Shown: positions 1 through 12,262 of the stretch, in pieces
Layout of the letters: every line of letters begins with the position of its first letter
Numbering within the stretch: the stretch's first letter is position 1
NCBI GenBank assembly: GCA_007258455.2
Contig: VDFB02000001.1
Location: forward strand, 10,357,755-10,421,754
DNA: 64,000 bases
DNA from: Sequoia sempervirens
Taxonomy: Eukaryota; Streptophyta; Pinopsida; Cupressales; Cupressaceae
Direction of reading: 5' to 3'
Made by a program: the position numbers and the translations under genes
The notes under the pieces: model-generated
Told to the model about the DNA's origin: nothing
Database searches by the model: none
Seen by the model: the letters and a program-made list of their open reading frames with translations, nothing else

Positions 1-950
1 TGTTCAAGTTTCTTTATTTTGTAATGGAAAATAGTATGACATTTTTTGAATATGAAAGGCAATTAAACATACTTGATCCAATAGTGTAATGATTAAATAT
101 TGCCAAAGATGATATCTCATTTATGTTTGAATCTGTAATTGGTTTGATCCTTTGGAAACCATAGTGAAGAATATTCAAGGAAAAAACGACAGAACTAAGC
201 AATGGGATCAGAGTTAAAAATCTAAATTGAAAAGAATTAGAATTTTATCCTTCATGGAAAAAAATTTAGGTGTTATATGGCTATCGTCACCTTTTAAAAA
301 TGTTGTTTTTTAAAAAAAGCTAGTTTTCGAGGGAGATGGAAAAGAGGTGTAATCTAATCAAAATTTTTGAAAAAAATATATTTAGAACTATTAGAATGTC
401 GCCACAAACTTTAGTTTGCATCATCTTCAAATTCCTACCTATTAGCTATAGCCCAAAAGTAATATTTAGTTAGAAAAAATATTTCAGTGTCTAGTTTGGC
501 CAAAAATTGTAAACCAGTATTGTGGGATCACCCTTTTCCATCTCCTTTGAAAACTAGTTTTTTTTAGTAAACACCATTTTTAAGGAGTGATGCTCACTGT
601 ATACAACATAAATTTTTTTCCATGAAGAATAAAATTCTATTTTTTTCGAATTTAGATTTGTAACTATGATCTCTAGTACTTCCAATTGGTTTCATAGTGT
701 TTTATTGAATATGTTTTCCTTAATCAAGTTTCAAAGTCAAACCAATTATGATTCAGACATAGGCGGACCGTATACAACATCAATTTTTTTGTATTTATCG
801 AAATTCATTTTTTTTTGTTGGATCAAGGACATCAATATCTAGTGCACTGATATTTTTCATTTTTTTTATAATATGCTACTTTTCCACATGTGTAGAATGA
901 AGAGCTTTATTTTCAGTGAAAAACCTATTTTTAATCAAACTAAAAAAATA
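1..950. repeat. Large imperfect inverted repeat (foldback), left edge cut
   Basis: The first ~360 bases align, reverse-complemented, with roughly 500-950. Shared blocks include TTCATGGAAAAAAATTTA near 252-270 against its complement near 612-626, and GGAGATGGAAAAG near 332 against CTTTTCCATCTCC near 533-546. TATGTTTGAATC..AATTGGTTTGA near 123-148 pairs with 734-757. The arms are separated by a ~150-base loop. No protein is encoded. It looks like a foldback or MITE-type element, or two inverted copies of one repeat. The true left end lies outside the window. Confidence 0.6.
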
Positions 951-2159
951 AATACATAATAAAACAAAAAAATATTAAAATTATATTTGTTGGATAGATC
1001 GTTTCGAGGACTACCATCATCCAGTTGGGTCAGTGAAGTATCCTCCATTTTCATCCTCAACTTGAGCTTCAAAGGGAAAAATTCTAGAGTTTTTGGTGTC
1101 TAAAGTGCAGTTTGTTGAACTCTTCCCCTTGAGGTTCGTTAACTAGTTTGAGAGGGAAACCCTTTTCCACAACCCTTTTTCAAGAAATGTGGGACCCAAC
1201 ATTTAATGGTTCACTGGTATTCGTGAAGGAACTCTTTGTCACTGAACCTCCAAAACCAATTTTTGCATGGGGTTTTGCACTTTTCCTTCCTCATTGAATT
1301 GTAAACCAGTTTTGTGGGTTTACCCCATGCCTTTTTAAAACTCCAATTGAATAATCTTCCCTCCTAGCTTATTGGCTCAAGATTGCTTACAACTTCCACT
1401 ACGAACAACCCAAATTCCTCTACTGGCTTCTCTCTATATCTCTCAACAAAACCAATATAAAACAATGAACCAATTTCTAACTTACAAATCTCAACTCTCT
1501 AAGCACATAAATTACATTAGAATAACACAAGGAAAATCATGATAAGTGTAACAATTGGTAGAATGAGCACATCTATTTATACTAATTTGTGAGCAACTGA
1601 AGGGTACAAATAAGTTAATATTTCTTCCACCTTTCTAACCTCATGCAATGACTCACCAAGCTAACTCACAGGTTTGCAACACATCACAATCCTTACCATT
1701 TAAATGGTTGAGTCAACTTGATATGTGGGATAGCAAGCTCAAAACAAGTTTCCTAATTCAAATTCCTTTACAAAATCTTGCCAAGTTTTCTCTTGACTGA
1801 GTCTAAATACTATTTACAGACTCATGCGTATTTTGAAGACCTCTTAAGCATTCCAAACACTTGCAAATATGGCGCCACCTTCATATGTTTGGTGCCCTCA
1901 AATATAGCATGGGTTTGACATGTTCCAAAGGCTTTTAAAACAGTTTCAACTTCCTTCTCAAATGTTTACACATGATCAACAAACAAACTCCTATGTGCTT
2001 CTTTCAATGGTTGACTTGGTCTCTTTTAAATTTATTCGCTGGCTTGGTTTACTGGCTACGCCTTTATATTATGTGCCATATTTTATGTGATATGTGCTTT
2101 TGTTTACTTAAGCGCTCCACAAATAATAACAATAATAACAACACTATGTGTATATTGCG

Positions 2160-2480
2160 CTTTGAAGATTATATCAATACAATTTATTCATATATATATT
2201 ATATATATATGTATATACACATATTTATCTATCAAAGTATAATATATATTCATTTCATAAAGTTTACCAAATACATTTAATTAACAAACATATTTATATA
2301 ATATATGAATATAAAGAATAATCTTACACACATATATATGATTATATATAAATATATATATATATATATACACTACATATATATATACATAATTCTATTT
2401 CAATATCTTTATAAAACACTTATATACATATAATTCCATCGATTGACATATATACATGAAATACATATACATATATATGT
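2160..2480. repeat. AT/TATA-rich microsatellite zone
   Basis: The stretch is dominated by TATATA and CATATATA runs, with a nearly pure (TA)n tract around 2350-2370. A small open frame crosses it, but its Ile/Tyr-rich translation reflects the base composition and is not gene evidence. Confidence 0.75.
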
Positions 2481-5129
2481 CACCTTAGTCTAATCGGTAT
2501 TCCCATGCATATGGGCAATCTATCCATGAGCATGTGTAGGTACGTCTACCTACGTATACTCATGTATGTATTCACTCACATGTATGAGTTTACCATAGAC
2601 ACATACATATATACATATATCTTATCGATATAACAATAAACACTCAAGGAAGTACTTCAACACAACTTCAAGACTTCATCTCATCCCTCATTCCAAATGA
2701 TCATAAAACAAGATTGCAAACCAACATAAATATTCACAGTCAAAACATAAGATCACTTACCCATTACCCAAACTAACTTGACTTAACTAAGAACAACTAG
2801 GGTGTGAGTGTGTGAATGCTCAATAAGACCAAATTAAAGGTTACCAGACCAAGTTCTTCTCCCAAGTGATACTTCCCATCTCTTCCAAAGGTTTGAACCT
2901 GTTCCTACATTCAACTTAATTCGTCATCATAGTAGTTAGTCGAATCAATACATTCTTATACCTCACATACATGTCATATTCACATTATATATTTCATATA
3001 TATTGAATCATAAAGCATTTAATTGAATTAAACATTCATTCAACATATTTCCATCAGAATTCATAAATAAAACACATTCACATTTATTGAAGCAATTTAC
3101 CAAACTAGGTAATAGTAAATAGATAATAACACATAGGGTGTAACAAAAATAAATCTAGGGTTTTAACTAGTCTTTATATTTTACAAAACCCTTAGTCCTA
3201 TAGGTTTCTACCTTTGTTGAACCATAAATGCCCCATGTGAAACCAAAAAATCACATTTACTATTGAATTGTCTTTGCAAGTCAAGACATGGCATTCAAAG
3301 CCTTGGGGTCATTTTCTAAAGAAAGTTTCCTTTCAAGGAAGATATAGAACCTCATGTTTTATTTGTGTTGTGCAGTGTAAAAACACTCATCAATAGGTGT
3401 TATTTAGGATTTTATTCATCCAAAATTGGTTTCAGATTAAGGTTTAGAGAAGCTGAAAAAATCATAAATGTATTCTAAAATATTGAAATTTATAAAAATA
3501 TAAACAAGATTTGATTAAAATAAATAAATTCTTGACCTCTTACATCTCCTATGATTAGCATTTGAAGAAATATTGGAATAGAATTTAGAAATATAAGAAA
3601 ATATGGAAGATACTCTTATGTTTTGGTCTCTTTGTAGTAGTCAGTTGTGGTTGTTGGTGGTAACAACATGTGTGTTAAGGGATTTTTTCCTTTATGTTGC
3701 ATATAAAATTTGTGCTTTATGTGTAACATGATCATGTTATAATGAAATTTTCTTATTTGGCCTCTTTTTTGTCCCCCAATTCAATGCTCTCACCTCCTCT
3801 AGTTTTGTTCCTTGCTTATTCGAGTTATTCCTAACTTGTTAAACTACATGCATTATAATTTGTTTAATCAAAAAACATTTGATCACACATGCTCTTTCTA
3901 GTATGCTAGGTGACCCATTGCAATTTTAGGTAATCAATTCTCTTTTCCTAATACCTCCCACATGCCAATGGTGGTCTCCAAACTAGGTTGCAAGTTTTAT
4001 TTCTTGCTAGTTGAGATAAAAATAAAGTCAAAAGAAATTAAAACAAGAAAAATAAGAAAGAAAATAAAAATAAAATCAAAAAATAAAATGAGTGAATTAG
4101 GTATTTCTACTAGTGCTTTAGATGTTTAAGTAGCAATAGAGTTACATCTTGAGTGTGACTAAAGATAACTCTATTAGGGTTATATATGCCTAGCTAGTAG
4201 CATTGAAGCAATGCCCAATCATTTGTTATGAATAACTTTATTTATGTGTCTAGTTTCCTTTTCTTACATGATAATTCAAAGTTGACAAAGAAATGAATAA
4301 TTGAATCATGCACTCACATGATTTTTGATTAATAGAACCTAGTGCCTATTCATAAGTCTAGTGTAATTGAGACATTCGTAGCATCACCTATAACATGATT
4401 TTATCTTATTTATTTTTTCACTTGTAATAAAAGATTATGGATTCGAATTCTCTGCAATGTTCTCCTCTAAGAATCACCATTTGTTCCCACCTGTATATTA
4501 GACACCCAATTTTCCCTTGAAAATTGAAACCCATTTTTTCTAGCCTCCATACTTGCAATGTTTTTATCAAACCATATGCATGCCCCTCTATTTATTAATA
4601 TTTTAATTCGTGAGTCTTGTTAATAACTAATCATAAATGCATTTTTATACTTGTAAATATATTTCTATGTTATCTATTTTATTTTTAGGGCTTTTAAAAT
4701 TATAATCTCATGTTTTTTCTATTTTTTTTTTCTTAAATTTTACATTCTTCATCTATTGGAAAATATAGATCCAATTCATTATCAATTCAAATTCAAATAG
4801 GTCTTTATAAAAAAATACATTTTAATTCCACAAGTCTCTTACAATATAGATAAAGCATAATTTTGATTGAGTCCTTTAAATTTGTACTTACCTATTGTGC
4901 ATTTCATGTTACTAGATCCAAAAAGTATTCTTTTGTATTTGACCAAGCTTTATGCCACTTATACCTCTATCCCATATTTTAACTCCTCAACTAACCTATT
5001 TTTATGTGCTTTCTTGTTTCTACTCAAAATATTTAACATCCATTGAGTCATCTAGACCAAAGATTTTGACTTCAACTTGAAGGGAATGGGAAAAATAGAA
5101 AACTCAGCAAAATTGTTACAACAATGATT

Positions 5130-5392
5130 CTTCTATTCAACTTTTGTGTGAAAACAACTACATTACATGTCTCAATAAATAGACATTTTGGATTAAAATA
5201 TTTTTCTATAACTTATCATGCAAACTTCATGCAATTTAGAAAACTCTAAAAATAATTATCGTATTGAATACAAATTCTATTTTAAAATTCTTATTTTTAT
5301 CCTCATGCAAAACTATAATTTTCCTAGTTTTCTCCTCATGCAATTTGAGAGAAATTACAAAATATATATTTTAATCTATTTTAACAATCCTC
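5130..5392 (-). repeat. LTR-like fragment, probable Copia, minus strand
   Basis: Read on the minus strand, a purine-rich AAGGAGGAT tract is followed by TGTTAAAATAG, the layout of a polypurine tract before an LTR start. The ~100 bases that follow, including TTTCTCTCAAATTGCATGAG, align with a second copy starting on the minus strand at 12262. Two related LTR-like ends in the same orientation suggest fragments or solo LTRs of one Copia family. The distal end was not found. Confidence 0.35.
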
Positions 5393-6134
5393 CTTAATTT
5401 ATACTATTGATTACTTCACCATTTACAATGCCGAAACTTTATCTTAAATGTTCAAAATTCTCCTTTGCTAATTGTTGGTTAACAGATTATAAAATTCCTT
5501 AAAATTCACTCTTTACTCTATTGCTCAATTTGAATGCACGCTGACAGTTGATTAAACTATTTCTATGGGAAAAAGTTTCTCTATGAATTTTATGAGGTAC
5601 AACTCCCTCTTTTGATAAATATTAATTTTTTGGAAATTAAAACTTTAAAATGGGGTATGCTTTTAACTAGAAAGTAGAAAGCCAAGAAATCAAATTCTAA
5701 TATTTACACTTTCTGAAAACCCAACTCAAATAGATGAATATTAATCATGAAAAGCATACAATTCACAAACTAATTTGCATTTCATGAAATATAAACATTA
5801 AATTCAAAACTAGAGACAATATAGAAACTAAAATAGATCAAGTGCCAATAAAAGAGATCTACACATTCACATAGAAATGTAAGAAAGTCAAAATTTTATC
5901 AAAATACAGATTATGAAATTTTTCATTCAATGATCTAAGTAATACACTCCCAAATGTAAAAAATTTGCAGTTTCTCAAAAAATTGCTAAGAGAGTTTTTT
6001 GTAACATCATATTACATATATATAAAAGCAAGTGTAATTTTGTTTCTTGAAGCAACTAAAAAATAAAGAGTCTTTTCGACTTCAATAAGACATAAAAGTT
6101 CATTATAAAATATATCCAAATAAATTAAAGGAAC

Positions 6135-8640
6135 TATTGCTGAGGTGGAATATCTTTGACAACTCCTTGGGATGACTGGGCAATTGACATGAGAGTTTTA
6201 GCTTGGTAAGCATAAAATGCTTTCACCAATGGAGGCATGCCACCATGTTGTGGGATGATCACATATTTGATTCTTAGTTTCCATAGAGCCTTGTTTGCTC
6301 TCGCTACATCTATCTTGCCTGGATACGTCGCTGTAAGTCAACAAAATTGAAATAATGCCAAATAAATACCATTGAATTTCCTCATGCTCTCCACGTTGAA
6401 ATTTTATTTGTCGCAGAGGCTCTCCACTATTCTTTTAAAATTTCCCTTCAAAGTCTCTACATCCTCATCACTAGGATCACCTTCTTTCTAGAGAGTTTTC
6501 TATGCCCATTTTTTTTCTTTTGGATTTCAGTTCTCATTGTGTTACACTCATTAAGTAACTTATTATGCTCTAAAAAATTTTGTTTCACAAATAAGAGCTT
6601 CCATTTAATACTTCTTTTCCACATGATGCACTTGTTGTCACTAGCACTTGGTAAGACTTGCTCATCTCCCAATTTATCTGTACCTATCTCCAACATTTCT
6701 TTGAAAACATTATCAATTTTTATCCAAATCAATTCCTCATGCTTGGAAATGGAAATTTCTTTATCAATCTCAATCCTCAACACTTCAATATCTTCACATA
6801 GTTTTTTCATATCAAAGATGAATTTAGTTTCGTTAACTAGGATATCCGATGCCAATTCTTCTGTAATCTTTCCATAGGTCTTGTAACCTTGAATTTTACT
6901 CACCATCTTTTTTCCTATAGAAGATGTTCTAGATCAAATGTAACATTTGCCTAACTGATTGGTTGGGGAGTGAGATCAATTAAATATTTTAAGCAATTAG
7001 TTAAAACTTTCACCTAATGCTTCAACTCATCTTTTCTTTGTTTATCACCAGTCATTCTTTCTACCAAACTAACAGCTCTTACTTGGAAATTATGTACATC
7101 CCCATCCCTAGTGGAAGGCCCCAAGTTAACTCTAGTGATATTGAAATCACTAACAATTCCTTGTCCTACATCTTTCTATACAGAGGGGTGTGTCACTTCT
7201 ATGTACATATTCCCACTGTCAATATCCTCCAATAACCTAGATGTGATCTTCAATTTCTTGGGTTTTGGATTCCTCTAAATCGATTGACCAAAAAAATATT
7301 TTTAGGAATATTTAGTTGAATTATATTCCTTTTCTTGGACAATGTCTATTCTAACCATGAGATTGAATTGGATGTAGTCATATATTTGAAATTAGGAGAA
7401 GTGAATTGCAAGACCCTTCTAAGGGGAGGAGTATTGGAAGTTCTCATTTCAAGAGAACAGGGTGGAGTAGGAGAGGAGAATTCTATGGTTCATTTGGTGG
7501 AGGAGAATTGAGGGAAGAAGCATCACTTGCCTATGAAAATGAAGAAGACGCATTAACTATTTTCTCTAAGTCTTTGGTTACCTATTTGTCTTTGTCTTTT
7601 CCTATTTGCTCTGGATCATCTTATCCACATGTTCTCTCTAGTAAGATTTTCTCTAGAGGCACTTCATCACCACCTCGCTATCCTCGAAGAATCATTTGTT
7701 GAGCAAAAGATGATTGCAGAGAAGAAGATGAAGGGGTTTGAATACTTTCTCCTTGATGCTTAGTGCCTTGAGACTTTGGAGGCACAACATTTTTTATACA
7801 TAGTCTTCTTTGCCACCCAATCTTGCATTCTCTTGAGTACCACTCCAATTTTAGCATGATCAATAGTTTCCACCTCTTTAATGCTCCAATTCATGGATAC
7901 AATTGGTTGAGTCTACACATGATTGAGAAAAATGGGTCTAATAGACTAGTTTCATCATCATTCAGGCCTTAGATACCCCAATCTAATCTAAATGTCACAA
8001 TTTGTCTTAGAGTCAACCTCATCCAAATTCTTTTTCAAACCTCATACTCATATGCATAATTTGCCTAATAATTCTCCAGATGTGGGATATGATAAAAACT
8101 CGGCCCAAGTTGCAGATTATCTTTGATGAAATTCTTACTATCAAATGTAAACCTCCTTTCATAGAACTGCAATGTATATCTCAATCAAAACTCTTTCAAT
8201 ATTAAGGGTATCATACATTGAATTACAAGAGTAATACCCAAGACCGATGATGAATTGAATGCCTACCTTTTAAATCTCTCTTGGCATCTTTTGTTCACTT
8301 ATGTAATCTGTCTACATACTTTAATTAGGACAAATTTATATTCTACGTATTTAGGTAGCTTATAGGGAATTCCATAGAAAACCCCAACCTTAATATAAGA
8401 GAACCTTTGGAACTATATGAAATGGCTTCCATAAGTATCAATTAATTGCACAACCTCAAGAGATATCCTTAGACCTATATCCCCTTGGATTTCTCCTATC
8501 ATTCTCATGGTGAATGCATCATTCACCTTTCTAAAATGTCTAAAGCTCTTCTCCAATTGGACCTTATTATTATAATCATATATTTGAACCTCCTCATCAT
8601 GAAATTCAATTGGTCTCAAACGTGGCCAGAGTCTAGCATG
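6135..8640 (-). pseudogene. Relic of an unrecognised protein-coding gene
   Basis: Several minus-strand frames in series read like real protein but are broken by stops and frameshifts. The best pieces are 8619-8413 (68 codons, ending at a TAG where the same frame continues for ~30 codons), 7863-7678, 6906-6457 (149 codons, Glu/Lys/Ile-rich and probably coiled coil) and a clean ~65-codon C-terminal piece at 6330-6135 ending in a natural stop. The first piece contains EFHDEEVQIYDYNNK and later IDTYGSHFI. I do not recognise the family and assign no function. It could be a host gene relic or an accessory ORF of a transposon. That the pieces belong to one gene is inferred from strand, order and style. 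Confidence 0.45.
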
Positions 8641-10450
8641 TAGGCTATATCATAAAAAAAGTAGGAGGGCATATAAAAGAACTTGTTGAGAAGAAATTGA
8701 ATTTTCCTAGAGTGTATTTGATCACATATAAGCTGAGTCCAATCAAGGTATTGCTCACCATGGATAATTATTTGCATGAAGAAATACATGTCCAATCTTC
8801 AAATTCATGAGCCCTTTCATTAACTCTCAGTCTATGTAACAACATAATTATATCAAAAATTTCATCAACAAAGTGGGTTCTATGCAGGTTTTTAGGCAAC
8901 TAAGATTTACCTCTTTTTAGAGTAGCAAACCATTCTTGGGCGATAACATTCTTATAATGTCCTTTCTTCTCCTAGAAGCATTGGTACGAGAGAGTGAATT
9001 TGAAGTTTGCATATACCTCTCTCTAGAAATTTTAAACATGAGACAAATGTGTCCTTATTAATTTTGATCACCAGTCTATTATCGCTTGTTCTAATTTCTC
9101 TTGCGTTGGTGTCATAGTGGTTAATACATTACAAGACTAGGTATGTGCACTGTACTGCTATATGGAAATCCATGACTTGTAACGACCCACTTTCAATCAA
9201 GCATTGAGTAATTGGGGGCCATCTTCTTTTCCAATTCTCTCCCATAATTCATTTAAGTTTATGTTCCTTAATTTAGTGTCCCCAATTTCCAACAATGTAT
9301 TAGATAGACTTAGAGATAAATGCTCATAACCCAAATACTTAAACTTCATGGTGAATAAAGTTCAAATGAATGTAGACGTAATTCATGTCTAGGAATGATT
9401 TAATTCACTTATACAAGTTGTTTAAATAATACTCAATTCCCAAAATTCTTAAGAATTCCCCTTAAATGGTTCTATGATAACCTAGGGTTAAGAAGAAAAC
9501 CACTGTACCTCTGTGTTAAAGGATTAGATGCTATAAGAACTATTGCTCAAATCCTTCCTTAATTTTTCTCTTCTGCCTCCAACAAAATCCATCTCTGGGT
9601 GCTTGTTAAAATGAGCTCTTTTAGCAATATAATTGCTATATAGGCACCTGCAATTAATGTCTAAAATTAATGGCGCTATTAAAAATTGGAACATGTGAGA
9701 TTTCTTGTCTTGCATGTAATTCTAACATGTTTTGAAATTTTAAACGATAATGGTTATTAGGGATTTTTGAAGAATAAATCGATTTCAACAACCCTATCAG
9801 AGTTTGACAAAGGTTTTGAAGCCTTTCTCGTTGTCTGGAAGTCTTTGTCAAAGCATCCTTTTCAAAGTGCAACCTTTATAATATAAGTCTCTTCAACTAT
9901 AGTAGGGGTTTCAACAACCTTTTTGGGACCCAATGAAGATTTCAAAACCTTTGAAAAGTTTCGAAATAATTGTTCTAATCTTCATTTTGCTTAAGACCTT
10001 TGAAATGCCAAAATTGAAATTTCACTTTCTAAAACATGAAGCTCAGAAGAAAGTATGTAACCAAACATGAATGAGGTTTTCAAAACCTTTTCGAAGTTTG
10101 ACATAGGTTTCAAAACCTTTGAATTTTTTTGGAATTCCAATACTTTGACCAAGTACTCAACTCTTCTCATTTGATGTCGACCTTGGCTAGGTTATGAGAA
10201 TCGTTTCGAGTACTGACATAGTTTCAAGAACTTTTAAGAAAGCCAATCGAAAGACATTACTAAGTTTCTTATGAAGGTGACGGGATAAAGCAAGGTTGTG
10301 ACAACCAATTTAAAACCCCATGAGGTTCTAGAAACTAAGGTAAAAGCCGAAACTTTATGACAAGGCTCATTTGCCAAAAAAAAAGAAAACATAATTTTCA
10401 TAAAGGCATTCAAATCTATGGTAGCACTAATGCATTCATAAATATTTCTA
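8641..10450. other. Non-coding stretch with repeated GGTTTTGAAACCTTTG-like motif
   Basis: No gene is recognised. Between about 9780 and 10240 variants of TTTCAAAACCTTTGAA, AAGGTTTTGAAGCC and AGTTTGACAAAGG recur irregularly, as in an old degenerate tandem repeat. Short minus-strand frames at 9524-9872 and 10234-10458 have no recognisable product. Confidence 0.4.
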
Positions 10451-11266
10451 CTAATCAATCTTTGGATCTGTAAAACTCCAAATTGATTTCTCTATTAGCT
10501 CTATGATGAAATGGTATCTTTTATGATATACTTGTATTTCTTGATTCTTTGACAAATCAATTGTTGATTTGTTGTGACAAAAGATTAATGTTGAATCACT
10601 GTTCCTACAATAAATCTGACAATACTCTTGATGCGCTGTTGATGTAATTTCTATGGAATAAAAGATGCGTTCCAGGTATATCCCATCTTTACTCCACTGT
10701 TTGCTGCCAAGTCTATTGCAGTAAATGGCCTCTGACAATTCTGGCAAAAGACATTTATTTTCAATTGTCATCGAGTACTGGTACTTTACATTACAAAATG
10801 AACAAACTGTCCAAAAAGTTGGATCTATGTTTGATTGTGTCTGCATTCTAGACTAAGTTACATTTGGTTGTTGCATTCCAAAGTTTGGAACTTTGAAGCT
10901 TCTGATTGGATGTTGTTTCCATTAATTGTAGCTCTCCTCTTAATATCATGCAAAGTCCTCTTCATATTATCTCACAATACTCCCATAGCTTCGCCAATTA
11001 GTTTAAATGCAGCCTCTACGCCACAAAACTTGTTCTTGTCAGGGTGGAGGAGAATCCCATACCAATCCATATCACATCCATTCAGTTTGGTTTGGGTAGC
11101 ACGATATACATCACAGACTGCAAGCATCTGGGGAACATTTTCAAGTGCACGATTAGAGCTGTTGAGCCTTGACTAAAAGTTTTCGAGCACCAATAAAATC
11201 CCGGACTTCAAACTTCTTTTCTGCAATTTCCTTTGCTCCGAGAGCTTCTCCCTTATTACATTCCAT
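10451..11266 (-). pseudogene. DnaJ-domain (J-domain/DUF3444-type) protein, broken
   Basis: The minus strand starts at ATG 11266 with MECNKGEALGAKEIAEKKF, matching the N-terminus of plant DnaJ proteins of the DUF3444 type. A one-base shift near 11165 leads into QMLAVCDVYRA, then DWYGIL joined directly to LLHPDKNKF. The HPD motif survives, but about 20 residues normally lying between those blocks are missing, so J-domain helix II is lost. A TGA follows (GVL*DN). A further shift leads to 10846-10451, where FWTVCSFCNVKYQY resembles the cysteine-containing segment downstream of the J domain in this family. The intact proteins are nuclear or cytosolic Hsp70 co-chaperones (family knowledge). With a deletion, two shifts and a stop this is a pseudogene; the C-terminal DUF3444 part is not seen. 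Confidence 0.75.
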
Positions 11267-12000
11267 ATCTGCATAAACCCCTGCTTTTATAACTATATCT
11301 CTCTCTCTAAACTTTACCAGGCATCTAATCGGCTAACATGGTAACTGAAGCAAAGATAAGCCAAGCCCCCTTATGCACAATTTCAAGAAACTAGCTTTCT
11401 CCTGCTGTAATAAGTCTACAAATAATCCCCAGGTCCACCATGGCAATTCAGTACAATCAATGAATGGATCTCAACAGACATATGCCTCCATTGTTCTCAA
11501 CCCAAATTGCCTTTGATAAAATCAACTGAACCAACTCAATTGATTATCAATAGTAAAGGGCCCTATCCTTTCAAAAGCACATGCTCTTGCTTTTGATTCC
11601 TGTTTAAGTACTGCAAGTTCGAAAGTTGCCCATGAAACCTCACAATTCCAACACAGCCAATTAAGTGCAGAGTGGCAGTAGGTTGCCTTACTCAACCACA
11701 CACAAGGTATGGAACGAGAATGAGAATCCTGCTTTCAATACCAACCAAATTGCAGGAGCAGGGTGGCAGGCAACCTTCCCAAAATAATTGGCTTCCAAAC
11801 CCCAAAGAAACCAACCAAAGGGGCTGGATAAAAAGAAAGAAAAAAAAACCCTTAATTTGAATGAGGCTGTTTCCTGTTATTTGACCTGCAAATCAGTCAA
11901 CCTGAGTCCGCCAAAACGGGAAAACAGCAAAATTTAGGCAAATTGCTACATCAATCATTTTTCAATTACAATAAATACAAGTTTTAAATTACAATGTTTT
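11267..12000. other. Region upstream of the DnaJ pseudogene, no gene recognised
   Basis: The sequence just upstream of the pseudogene start (11267-11340 on the minus strand, with a GA-rich run) could be the former 5' leader. A 62-codon plus-strand frame at 11672-11860 has no recognisable product. Nothing else is supported. Confidence 0.4.
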
Positions 12001-12140
12001 ATGAAATTATTATCAGAATTCAATCGTGTAATTTTTTGAGTCAAATTTATTGATCCATATTTCATGAATAGTGATTCACAAGAATCCATCTTACCTGATA
12101 ATGAATGATCCATTTAACACTCATTAGCAATGCTTTATTT
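12001..12140 (-). mobile_element. Degenerate 3' part of the 5S-containing element
   Basis: This stretch aligns with the 3' part of the units at 14151-15165 through ATCAGAATTCAATCGTGTA, TTGATCCATATTTCATGA, GATTCACAAGAATCC and CATTTAACACTCATTAGC. The 5S-like segment itself is absent, so this is an older, truncated minus-strand copy. It lies 2 kb from the intact units and in the same orientation as two of them. Confidence 0.65.
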
Positions 12141-12262
12141 ACACCTTTATAAAACACTTTACAAATAATTATCCTATAATACAAATTCTATTTTTATCTT
12201 TTCCTCCTCATACAGCTAGAGAGAGAAGCTACAATATATTTATTTTATGTTATTCCAACACA
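12141..12262 (-). repeat. LTR-like start related to the one at 5392
   Basis: On the minus strand TGTTGGAATAACATAAAATA at 12262 and the following CTTCTCTC..GTATGAGG align with the LTR-like fragment starting at 5392. It abuts the truncated 5S-type element. It is probably a Copia LTR fragment; no partner LTR or coding region was found nearby. Confidence 0.35.

Larger units (their letters stand above)
951..6120. other. AT-rich intergenic DNA, no gene recognised
   Basis: No convincing coding region is seen; the open frames here are short and low complexity. A 27-base block at 507-533 (TTGTAAACCAGTATTGTGGG and following bases) recurs with few changes at 1300-1326, so repeat debris from the foldback continues to about 1.3 kb. 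An AT microsatellite zone lies at 2160-2480, with a pure (TA)n run near 2350-2370. An LTR-like end on the minus strand starts at 5392 and is listed separately. Confidence 0.6.

Noticed and set aside
1972..2280. 102-codon plus-strand open frame
   Set aside because: The second half is the translation of an AT microsatellite; no family resemblance.
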